Assembly: GCA_910587785.1 (NCBI GenBank)
Contig: CAJUOA010000065.1
Location: forward strand, 1 to 19,717
Source: an uncultured Oscillospiraceae bacterium
Lineage (GTDB): Bacteria; Bacillota; Clostridia; Oscillospirales; Oscillospiraceae
DNA length: 19,717 nt
Direction of reading: 5' to 3'
Below, piece by piece: positions 7,166 to 13,677 of the stretch (position 1 is the first letter of the stretch; every line of letters starts with the position of its first letter). The position numbers were made by a program, and so were the translations under genes. The notes beneath the pieces are model-generated. The model was not told where the DNA came from. It did not search any database and worked only from the letters and a program-made list of their open reading frames with translations.

Positions 7166-8629
7166 TTAGAACCGTCCCAGCGCCTCCTTCTCCGACATGG
7201 CGAAGTACTTGTAATCGATCCCTCCGGTGGTCATATCGCCCCAGGTGGTGTCGATATGATAGGTGGTCCCGTCCAGCTCCGCCACGGTCCAGATGTGGTC
7301 CGGGGTGGAGACGGTGGCGCAGTCGATGCCCTCCAGCTTCAGCAGGAGGTTGTAGGCCGCCGTGTACCCGTCGCAGACGGCCAGCCCCTCGTAGAAGACC
7401 CGCCAGCCGCTGTGGCTCATGGAGTCGTCGCCGCAGTCGTAGTCGAACCGGCAGTGCTCACAGATCCAGGTGTAGTAGAGCCGGGCGATGTCGTAATCGC
7501 TTGTTTCCGGCGTGATGGCCCCGCTCCGCCACATCTCGTCGTGGACCCGGGCGGCGGCCTCCATGGCGGCGGTCCGGTAGTGGTCCAGCTTGTCCGCGCC
7601 GTAGAGACTGCTGGAGAAGTCCACCACCAGCTCCCCGGTGGCGGGGGTGAAGGAGCACTGGACGGAGTTATAGGTCTGCTCCACATGGAGCCGGGCGGCG
7701 GAGAGGAAGGCACCCAGCAGCTCCGTCACCCCCTTCTGGTTGAGGGTGTTGGGGGGATAGCGCAGGGAGATGCGCCGCTCCCCCCGGGAGAGCATCCGGG
7801 CAATATCCGCCTCGATCTGGGTCCGGTCCCCGGCGGAGGGGGCGGAGTAGAAGGAGCTGTCACTGCGGACCAGGTGCTGCATGGAGAGGCCCTGGGCGCT
7901 GTAGGCGTCCTCATAGGTCCAGGGCAGGTCCCGGCGCAGTTCGCCGTAGACCAGCCGGGTCATCAAGGCCGCCGCCTCGCTCCGGGAGACCGGCTGATTT
8001 GGCAGGAAAGCCCCCCGCTCGTCGCTCCCCGCCGCGATGCCCCAGCGGTAGAGCCACAGGATGTCCTCCAGATAGGGGGTGTCCTCCGTCAGATCCGGCA
8101 GGTACCGGAGGTTGGCCATGCTCGCGGCCAGGACCTGATCGTTGGCGGACCTGCGGCGGTGGTCCTCCTCCTGGAAAATAGACTCCGGCAGGGTCCGGGC
8201 CAGGACGTGGGCAAGCTCTGCCCGGGTGATGTCCCGCTCCGGGTCCCGGAGGAAATCGCCGTCCACGACGGAGAGGGCCCCAAGGTACGCCGTGTAGGGG
8301 CTGTACCACGCCCCGCCCGGGCTGTACTGAGCGGGCCCCGCCTCGGCGTCGGCCCAGTCGTGGAGGCTGCGGAGCCGTGCGGCCATGGCCATGGCCTCGG
8401 CGGCGGTCATGGAGCTTGCCGGGGAGAAGTGGGTCTGGTCCTGCCCGCTGGTGAGCCCCAGCTCATAGAGGGCCTTCACATTGTCATAGTACCACTCCCG
8501 GGCGGGCACGTCCACAAACTGCCCTCCATAGGTGCGGACAGGGAAAAACGCCGCCTCCGCAGAGGCCGGGGCGGCCGTCAGGAGCAGGGCGGTCAGGACC
8601 ATGGCGCAGGTCAAGAGGCGGTGCTTCAT
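7166..8629 (-). CDS. Secreted SLH-domain transglutaminase-like protein
   Basis: A 487-residue exported protein. Residues 1-25 form a signal peptide ending ASAEA. Three SLH repeats follow at about 35-80 (FVDVPAREWYYDNVKALYEL), 100-150 and 175-230 (VSRSEAAALMTRLV); these anchor proteins to secondary wall polymers. The C-terminal third is a transglutaminase-like cysteine-peptidase fold with the triad Cys419 (GLAVCDGY), His445 (TPDHIWTV) and Asp460 (HIDTTWGD). Such proteins act at the cell surface as proteases or cross-linking enzymes; the substrate is unknown. AAAGGAG lies 9 bases before the ATG. The gene begins 29 bases after the LCP gene and is probably co-transcribed with it, so the two may both act on the envelope. 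Confidence 0.9.
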   Translation of the reverse strand: MKHRLLTCAMVLTALLLTAAPASAEAAFFPVRTYGGQFVDVPAREWYYDNVKALYELGLTSGQDQTHFSPASSMTAAEAMAMAARLRSLHDWADAEAGPAQYSPGGAWYSPYTAYLGALSVVDGDFLRDPERDITRAELAHVLARTLPESIFQEEDHRRRSANDQVLAASMANLRYLPDLTEDTPYLEDILWLYRWGIAAGSDERGAFLPNQPVSRSEAAALMTRLVYGELRRDLPWTYEDAYSAQGLSMQHLVRSDSSFYSAPSAGDRTQIEADIARMLSRGERRISLRYPPNTLNQKGVTELLGAFLSAARLHVEQTYNSVQCSFTPATGELVVDFSSSLYGADKLDHYRTAAMEAAARVHDEMWRSGAITPETSDYDIARLYYTWICEHCRFDYDCGDDSMSHSGWRVFYEGLAVCDGYTAAYNLLLKLEGIDCATVSTPDHIWTVAELDGTTYHIDTTWGDMTTGGIDYKYFAMSEKEALGRF

Positions 8630-8658
8630 CGTGTTTCTCCTTTGTATGTAGTGTCCGC

Positions 8659-9675
8659 TTACGGGACCAGGATGTCCATATCGTCCAGGGTCAGGGGCCG
8701 CTGGTAGGGGTTGAAAGAGGCGTTGATGAGCTCCAGCACGGCCTCCGGCTCCAGGACGTAGTAGCTCCCTCCCTTATACCAGCCCGCCCCGTCGCCGGGG
8801 AGGGTATGGAAGTGGATGTTGGCGGTGCCCATGGTGAGGGCCTGCTCCCCCAGCCAAACCAGGTTGGAGAGCTCCAGGTCCGTCTCCACGTTCTGCTGGA
8901 AGATCTTGGCCAAGGCGGGGATCTTGTCCCAGTTGCCCAGCTGTAGGGTCTGAGCGGCCACGGCCTTGAGGAACTCCTGCTGGGTGCTGATGCGGCCGAT
9001 GTCGGCGGTGGGGTAGCCGGAGCCGTCGTTGTTCTGCCGCCAGCGGACCACCTCCAGGGCCTCCTGCCCGGTCAGGTGCCGGGGGCCCTTGACGAAGTGG
9101 ATGTGCAGGTCCTGGACCGGGTCGTCGTAGTCCATGTCCACGGGGATGTCGAAGTCCACGCCCTCGATGGCGTCCACCAGCTCCACGAAGGCCCTGAGGT
9201 CCACGGTGATATAATAGTCCACCGGGATGCCCAGCAGGTTGGAGATCTGCTCTATGGTGCTGGAGATGCCGCCGTGGTGGTAGGCGTTGTTGAGCTTCTT
9301 GACGGACCAGGTGACGTTGAGCAGGGTGTCCCGGGGGAGGCTGACGGCGTTGATGGAGCCGCCCTCCGCGTCCACGGCGGCGAGGATGTTGGTGTCACTG
9401 CCGCCGTTCTCGTCGTCCAGTCCGCCGATGAGGATGGTGTAGAAGCGCTTTTTCCGCTCTCCGGAGAGGGAGGCCGCGGCGGCGTCGCCGTTCCGGGGTT
9501 CCGAGGCGCTGTCGGGGTCCGCCTGGACGGCGGGGACCTCCTCCTTGAGCTCCGGCTCCTTGGAGAAGCACTTATACAGTCCGGCCAGGGCGATGAAGAT
9601 GAAAAGACCGCTCACAGCGAGGACGGAGAGGGTCTGCAATGGGCTTGCGCGTCGTTTGCTGCGTCTCATGGGCAT
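8659..9675 (-). CDS. LytR-CpsA-Psr (LCP) family wall glycopolymer ligase
   Basis: A 338-residue membrane-anchored enzyme of the LCP family. These transfer polyprenyl-linked glycopolymers (teichoic acids, capsule) to peptidoglycan outside the cell. One N-terminal membrane helix lies at about residues 14-35 after a basic start, and the LCP domain begins near residue 78. Family residues are visible: Asp in GGSDTN, Arg-Asp in SLPRDT, and Arg in RWRQNND and DIGRISTQQEFL. AAAGGAG lies 4 bases from ATG 9675 and 10 from a second in-frame ATG at 9669, so the start may be either. It leads a two-gene minus-strand operon with the SLH protein that could bind the same wall polymers. Confidence 0.9.
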   Translation of the reverse strand: MPMRRSKRRASPLQTLSVLAVSGLFIFIALAGLYKCFSKEPELKEEVPAVQADPDSASEPRNGDAAAASLSGERKKRFYTILIGGLDDENGGSDTNILAAVDAEGGSINAVSLPRDTLLNVTWSVKKLNNAYHHGGISSTIEQISNLLGIPVDYYITVDLRAFVELVDAIEGVDFDIPVDMDYDDPVQDLHIHFVKGPRHLTGQEALEVVRWRQNNDGSGYPTADIGRISTQQEFLKAVAAQTLQLGNWDKIPALAKIFQQNVETDLELSNLVWLGEQALTMGTANIHFHTLPGDGAGWYKGGSYYVLEPEAVLELINASFNPYQRPLTLDDMDILVP

Positions 9676-9723
9676 TCGGCTCCTTTATCTGCTGTGGAAG
9701 ATGGGATATCCAAGGTTTCCCCT

Positions 9724-9752
9724 ATTATACTTGAGAATGAGGGAGAAGACAA
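9724..9752 (-). promoter_or_regulatory. Promoter of the LCP-SLH operon
   Basis: On the minus strand, TTGTCT (9752-9747), a 17-base spacer and a perfect TATAAT (9729-9724), about 50 bases before the LCP start. Confidence 0.7.
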
Positions 9753-9820
9753 GGGGGTCCCGGAGATTTTTCCTGGAGACCCGGTCCGTCCGGCAGGACG
9801 GCCCTGTGCAGGGCCACCAT

Positions 9821-10069
9821 TTACGGCCCCCCGTCTCCCTTTTCGGTGCGCCGCAGGAGCTCCTCCAGCAGGTCGGTCTGGCGGGAGAGGGTCTCCAGCA
9901 TACCGGCGAGGGCCTCCTCCAGGGAGTCCCGGCGGGGGGCGGGAGTGGAGCGGATGGGGTGGATGTAGCGGCGCACCGGCGGCTCCGGGGTGCTCTGGAC
10001 GGCGGCGGGAGCCAGCCTCGCTTCGCCGGCTGTCTGACGGCGGGCGGCTTGCTTAGGGCAGTATTTCAT
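9821..10069 (-). CDS. Small hypothetical protein downstream of spoIIID
   Basis: An 82-residue protein starting at 10069 (MKYCPKQAARRQ), with AGGAGG 8 bases upstream. The N-terminal two thirds is Pro/Arg/Ala-rich and probably disordered. The last 30 residues form an amphipathic helix (LEEALAGMLETLSRQTDLLEELL) suited to coiled-coil pairing. No family is recognised. It lies 46 bases after the 3' half of spoIIID on the same strand, so it may be read from the spoIIID promoter once the intervening element is removed. In the present arrangement it would need another promoter; none was evident. Confidence 0.6.
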   Translation of the reverse strand: MKYCPKQAARRQTAGEARLAPAAVQSTPEPPVRRYIHPIRSTPAPRRDSLEEALAGMLETLSRQTDLLEELLRRTEKGDGGP

Positions 10070-10115
10070 AGGGCGTTCCTCCTGCTTTTTGATCTCTGCT
10101 GGTACCGGGGTGGCG

Positions 10116-10259
10116 TCACGGACCGCCCCGGTACTTCTTCTGCGTGGCGATGCCGCCGCGGATGTGCCGCTCGGCCTTGTTCTGCTCCAGGACCTCCTTG
10201 ACCTGGAGGTAGAGGCTCCTGTTGTAGATGGGCAGGCGCTCCTGGATGTCCTTATGTAC
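10116..10259 (-). CDS. spoIIID: spoIIID, 3' portion (47 codons), separated from its 5' portion
   Basis: Encodes the C-terminal half of SpoIIID, the mother-cell DNA-binding regulator of sporulation. From the GTA at 10259 it reads VHKDIQERLPIYNRSLY, then VKEVLEQNKAERHIRGG and IATQKKYRGGP, then a stop. This matches the C-terminal half of B. subtilis SpoIIID as I recall it (VHKDLTERLPEINPDL, KSIRHLRGGEATKLKY), with no length difference. The frame stays open upstream to a GTG at 10316, but that stretch (Arg/Pro-rich, no ribosome site) is element DNA and unlike SpoIIID. The first six bases, GTACAT, belong to the direct repeat shared with the 5' half at 15700-15706. As it stands this half has no promoter or start of its own. 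Confidence 0.92.
   Translation of the reverse strand, partial: VHKDIQERLPIYNRSLYLQVKEVLEQNKAERHIRGGIATQKKYRGGP
10253..10259. repeat. Left attachment core (att), TATGTAC
   Basis: Direct repeat of 15700-15706. It lies at codons 37-39 of the joined spoIIID (minus strand GTACATA). This is the only sequence shared at both junctions, typical of the very short homology used by serine recombinases. Confidence 0.85.
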
Positions 10260-10272
10260 GGAGGGGGCGAAC

Positions 10273-10282
10273 GGGAACGGCG
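10273..10282. repeat. Left inner att arm, GGGAACGGCG
   Basis: Perfect inverted copy of 15676-15685. It starts 13 bases inside the left core, against 14 bases on the right. It is probably a recombinase-binding arm of the attP half-site. Confidence 0.75.
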
Positions 10283-10323
10283 GAGGAGTTTCCCGGCGGC
10301 ATGCTCCGGCATTCACTCTGTGG

Positions 10324-10352
10324 TTGCATGTCCCACTGGAATGTGGTATTCT
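10324..10352 (+). promoter_or_regulatory. Candidate promoter for the recombinase operon
   Basis: TTGCAT (10324-10329), a 17-base spacer and TATTCT (10347-10352). It lies inside the element, upstream of the inverted repeat and Spo0A-like boxes, giving a leader of about 75 bases. Match to sigma-A consensus is moderate. I did not find a convincing sigma-E promoter here. Confidence 0.45.
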
Positions 10353-10362
10353 TTTAGGATAA

Positions 10363-10383
10363 AACTGGTATTTATTTCCAGTT
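10363..10383. repeat. Inverted repeat AACTGG/CCAGTT
   Basis: AACTGG (10363-10368) and CCAGTT (10378-10383) flank nine A/T bases (TATTTATTT). It lies just after the candidate promoter and just before the tandem boxes, and could be an operator for a dimeric regulator. Confidence 0.4.
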
Positions 10384-10386
10384 CGA

Positions 10387-10403
10387 TTCGACAAAATTCG
10401 ACA
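10387..10403 (-). promoter_or_regulatory. Tandem Spo0A boxes
   Basis: TTCGACA occurs at 10387-10393 and 10397-10403, reading TGTCGAA on the minus strand, the 0A-box consensus. The 10-bp period is the arrangement of tandem 0A boxes such as those at B. subtilis abrB. They lie about 30-45 bases downstream of the expected start of the candidate promoter, a position that would favour repression by phosphorylated Spo0A. Activation of another start is not excluded. Confidence 0.6.
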
Positions 10404-10434
10404 GAGGTGGCCACCCCACCAGAAGGAGCGGGCG

Positions 10435-11832
10435 ATGCACACGATTTTTGATATGGACGCGACCTTCCGCCCCAGCAAGGCGTCGGAGTACACTGCGATG
10501 CAGCTGTGCCGGGTGCTGGAGCTGGAGGGCCTGTACGAGGGCGCCAACACCTACTGCTTCCTGCGGGGCATCCGGGTGCGGTGCCACCGGCTGTCCCTGA
10601 TCCCCCGGCGCATCTGGGGGCTGACCCCGGAGGAGAAATTCCGCTACCTGCAATTTGCCTACTACATCGCCAAGGAGGCCCTGGCCTGTGAAAAGGCGGG
10701 GTTCTCTCTTTTTCGCTGTCTGGAGCGGCCCGGGGACCGGTTCCAGGACCTCTACCGGCGGATGCTGGAGGAGATCGCCGGGAAGGTCTCCGAGACCGTG
10801 CGGCAGGCCGCGTCCGGGGAGGCAGAGGCCAGCGCCGGGACTGTCCGGGCCCTCCAGCGGCAGACCGCCTGCCTGCGCCGCTGTCTCCGGGAGGAGGTGC
10901 CCCAGGGGGCGCTGGAGGCGGATGCGGAGCGCTTCCTGCAAGCGCTGGACCGGTACCTGGAGGAGCGGGAGGAGCCCGCCATGCCGCCGCTGACCTGCTG
11001 GGACCGCCTGCACCTGCTCCTCTGCTACGACCGGGATTTCTGCTGGGCGGAGGCCCTGCTCCAGGCCTGCCGGGACCTGGAGGAGGCCCTGGCCGGGGAG
11101 CAGGACGCCCCGGAGGACTATCTGGACATCCTTCTGGCCGCCCCCAGGCGGGAGGAGGCGGTCCTCCTCGCCTGGGTGGACGGCGCCATCCGGGAGCTGG
11201 GCCCGGAGGAGGCGCCCGCCCAGGAGCCCCCCAGCGCCGGGGCCTACCTCGCGGCCCTGGAGGTCTACGTGACCGAGCACCTGGAGGAGGTGACGGCCTC
11301 CGTGTACCGCAAACAGGAGGTGAGCCGGTGGGAGAAGGGCCGGGTCCTGCGGCGGTTCTTCTTCCTGCGGGGGAGCTGGAGCGCGGAGCGGGAGGCCGGG
11401 GGCCGCACCGCCCTGACCAAGCTGGAGCTGACGGCGGCCTACCAGGTGATGAGCTTCTCCCTGGCCAGCGCCAACGTCATCTCCCTCAAGCGGCGGCGGC
11501 ATACGGCCCAATTGCAGACCTCGGGGAGGCTCTACCGGGAGCGGCGGGCCCAGGCCTACTGCCTCCGCGCATCGCAGAACGCCCCCTACAGCTATCACCT
11601 CCTCCGGCTGTGGACGGACGCCCGGCAGCTGCGCCTCACCGCGCAGCCGGAGCGCTCGGAACAGGTCATCAGCCTGGTATTGCTGGTCCAGCGCCGGTTG
11701 TTGGAGGCGGTCCTCACCGGCGGGGCCCTGGTCCTGCCCCGGACGGTCCGGGAGCGGTCCCGGGCGGTGGAGGCCCTGCTGGGCGGAGTGCTCTGTCCCG
11801 GCGCGGCGGAGGGGGGAGCGGGCTGGTTCTAA
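10435..11832 (+). CDS. Unrecognised 465-residue protein of the spoIIID element
   Basis: The first gene of the element's plus-strand operon; AAGGAG at 10423-10428 sets ATG 10435. No family is recognised. The protein is Arg/Leu/Glu-rich, predicted mostly helical, with no signal peptide or membrane segment. The N-terminus (MHTIFDMDATFRPSKASEYT) is followed by a region with aromatic and cysteine residues (ANTYCFLRGIRVRCHRL). The middle has long helices with acidic patches. The C-terminal third is strongly basic (VISLKRRRHTAQL), which could suit nucleic-acid binding. It lies upstream of the 47-residue gene and recombinase, with 45 bases before the next start, so it is likely co-expressed with them. 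A role in controlling or directing recombination is possible but rests only on position. Confidence 0.8.
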   Translation: MHTIFDMDATFRPSKASEYTAMQLCRVLELEGLYEGANTYCFLRGIRVRCHRLSLIPRRIWGLTPEEKFRYLQFAYYIAKEALACEKAGFSLFRCLERPGDRFQDLYRRMLEEIAGKVSETVRQAASGEAEASAGTVRALQRQTACLRRCLREEVPQGALEADAERFLQALDRYLEEREEPAMPPLTCWDRLHLLLCYDRDFCWAEALLQACRDLEEALAGEQDAPEDYLDILLAAPRREEAVLLAWVDGAIRELGPEEAPAQEPPSAGAYLAALEVYVTEHLEEVTASVYRKQEVSRWEKGRVLRRFFFLRGSWSAEREAGGRTALTKLELTAAYQVMSFSLASANVISLKRRRHTAQLQTSGRLYRERRAQAYCLRASQNAPYSYHLLRLWTDARQLRLTAQPERSEQVISLVLLVQRRLLEAVLTGGALVLPRTVRERSRAVEALLGGVLCPGAAEGGAGWF

Positions 11833-11877
11833 ACGCCCGGCCCCGCTCATACCCTCTCCCAGAGAGGAGGGACGAGC

Positions 11878-12021
11878 ATGACCGTCCGATTCCACCCCCC
11901 CAAGGACCCGGAGGCCTACCGGGAGCGTCTGCTGGACATCCTGGTCCAGGGTGCTCTGCCCCGGCTGCTGGAGGCCCTGGGTCAGCCGAAGGAGGCTGCG
12001 AAAGAGGGGGACACGCCGTGA
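11878..12021 (+). CDS. 47-residue protein overlapping the recombinase start
   Basis: Begins at ATG 11878 behind a strong AGAGGAGGG (about 11861-11869). The product starts MTVRFHPPKDPEAYRERLLD and continues ILVQGALPRLLEALG, then a charged tail. It is probably one or two helices with no zinc or membrane motif. Its TGA stop overlaps the recombinase GTG start in GTGA (12018-12021), so the two are translationally coupled. Short proteins of similar style are found beside large serine recombinases in related bacteria (recollection, not checked). A recombination directionality factor or an accessory subunit is a reasonable candidate role, not demonstrated. Confidence 0.75.
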   Translation: MTVRFHPPKDPEAYRERLLDILVQGALPRLLEALGQPKEAAKEGDTP

Positions 12022-13487
12022 ACATCGCCGCCTACTGCCGGGTCTCCACGGACAAGGCCGACCAGCTGGGTAGTCTGGAGGCCCAGAAGGGCTTTTTCGT
12101 CGAGTACGCCCAGCGCACCGGCCACACCCTGGTCCGGCTCTACGCCGACGAGGGCCTCTCCGGCACCAAGGTCCGCCGCCGCGTCCAGTTCCAGCAGATG
12201 ATGGCGGACGCGGAGCGGGGCCTCTTCCAGATGCTGGTGGTCAAGGACATCTCCCGCCTGGCCCGCAACACGGTGGACCTGCTCCAGAGCGTGCGGCGGC
12301 TGAAGGCCCTGGGCATCCAGACCCTGTTTCTCACGGCGGGGATGGACTCCCTGGGGGAGAGCGAGTTCGTGCTGACCCTCTTCGGGGCCCTGGCCCAGGA
12401 GGAGTCGGCCAATATGTCCAAGCGCATCAAGTTCGGCAAGCGGGTCAACGCCCAGCGGGGCAAGGTGCCCAATCTGGTCTACGGCTACCGCAAAAGCCCC
12501 GGGGACTGCTTCCACCTGACGGTGGACCGGGAGGAGGCGGAGGCGGTGCGGCAGATGTACCGCTGGTACATACAGGACGGCTGGGGGGCGGGGAAGATTG
12601 CCGCGGAGCTCAGCCGCCGGGGCCTTCGCACCAGGCAGGGCCGTCCCTGGAGCGCCAACGGCGTCAGCCGCATCCTGCAAAATCCCCTCTACACCGGCCG
12701 GGTGGTCAACGGGAAGCAGGAGGTGGCGGACTTCCTTACCAGCGAGCGCCGGGACCTGCCCCGGGAGGACTGGCTCATCGCGGAGCGGCCGGAGCTGCGC
12801 ATCGTCAGCGACGAGGACTTCCGCGCGGCCCAGGCCCTCCGGGCGGGGCGGGCGAAGGCCCTCCGCGCCGGACGCCGGCACAGCAGTTCCCACCTTTTTT
12901 CCACCCTCATCCGCTGTAAAGCCTGCGGCTGGTCCTTCCGGCGCACCAGCCGGACGTACCGGAACACCTACGTCCGCTGGGTCTGCTCCCGGCGCAACGG
13001 GCAGGGGGCGGACCAGTGCGGCAACGCCGCCTCCGTGGATGAGGAGGCTCTGATGGACGCCCTGGACGCCCACTTTCGCGCCCTCCTGGGAGATCGGGAG
13101 CGGGTGAAGGCACGCCTGCGGCAGGCCCTGCGCCGCGCGGGCGGGGGCGGGGCGGAGGAGGGGCGGCGTCTGAGGGAGAAGCGGAAGCGCCTGGAGCGGA
13201 CCCGGCAGAAGTACCTGGACCTCTTCGCGGAGGACGTCATCACCCGGCAGGAGCTGGAGGAGAAGCTGACCGGCACCCGGCGGGAGCTGGAGGCCGTCCA
13301 GGCCCGGCTGGAGGCCCTGGAGGCTTCCGCCGCCGGCGGGGAGCGCCTGGAGGCGGTGCTGGAGGACGTGCAGGACCTGCTCACCGTGCGGAGCCTCAGC
13401 AACGGGCAGATGCGTCAGCTGGTGGAGCGCATTGAGGTGGACAGCGGCGGGGCGGTGGAGATATATCTGGGCGGCGGGAACGCCTGA
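12018..13487 (+). CDS. Large serine recombinase (integrase/excisionase)
   Basis: A 489-residue site-specific DNA recombinase. The start is GTG 12018 (AGAGGGGG about 8 bases upstream), because the N-terminus MNIAAYCRVSTD then lines up with the family. The resolvase catalytic domain covers about residues 1-145, with nucleophile Ser10 in YCRVST and conserved arginines in KDISRLARN. The recombinase domain (about 155-270) contains GYRK and LYTGRVVNG. The zinc ribbon has Cys300, Cys303, Cys323 and Cys334. A coiled coil at about 370-450 is the type that controls integration versus excision. It is full length with no defect. It lies inside the element that splits spoIIID, so its natural sites are likely the TATGTAC cores with the inverted arms. 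It is the functional counterpart of SpoIVCA in the B. subtilis skin element. Confidence 0.95.
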   Translation: MNIAAYCRVSTDKADQLGSLEAQKGFFVEYAQRTGHTLVRLYADEGLSGTKVRRRVQFQQMMADAERGLFQMLVVKDISRLARNTVDLLQSVRRLKALGIQTLFLTAGMDSLGESEFVLTLFGALAQEESANMSKRIKFGKRVNAQRGKVPNLVYGYRKSPGDCFHLTVDREEAEAVRQMYRWYIQDGWGAGKIAAELSRRGLRTRQGRPWSANGVSRILQNPLYTGRVVNGKQEVADFLTSERRDLPREDWLIAERPELRIVSDEDFRAAQALRAGRAKALRAGRRHSSSHLFSTLIRCKACGWSFRRTSRTYRNTYVRWVCSRRNGQGADQCGNAASVDEEALMDALDAHFRALLGDRERVKARLRQALRRAGGGGAEEGRRLREKRKRLERTRQKYLDLFAEDVITRQELEEKLTGTRRELEAVQARLEALEASAAGGERLEAVLEDVQDLLTVRSLSNGQMRQLVERIEVDSGGAVEIYLGGGNA

Positions 13488-13589
13488 GAGGCTGATGGGA
13501 TGCTGCGCCACTACACGGTCTGGTGCGTATCGAATGCACCTGGCATTGAAATAACAATGGGGGCAGGGCGTTTTCCCCGCCCCGCCCGA

Positions 13590-13618
13590 TTGACAATCCC
13601 CCCGTCAAATGGTACAGT
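13590..13618 (+). promoter_or_regulatory. Promoter of pepF
   Basis: Perfect TTGACA (13590-13595), a 17-base spacer and TACAGT (13613-13618), about 60 bases before ATG 13678. pepF therefore has its own vegetative-type promoter, independent of the recombinase operon. Confidence 0.75.
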
Positions 13619-13677
13619 AGGGACAGTCCCTTCTCGGGGAGGGGCGACTTTGATGAGACGAGAGGAGAACCGACGCG

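Noticed and set aside
9821..10312. A 163-codon frame including the 82-residue protein
   Set aside because: The upstream 81 codons overlap spoIIID in another frame and are Arg/Ser/Pro shadow sequence. The AGGAGG site and MKYCPKQ start at 10069 define the real gene.
10116..10550. A 144-codon minus-strand open frame ending in the SpoIIID-like sequence
   Set aside because: Its first two thirds run antisense to the 465-residue gene and through the element's control region, with no ribosome site. Only the last 47 codons are spoIIID, beginning at the att core.
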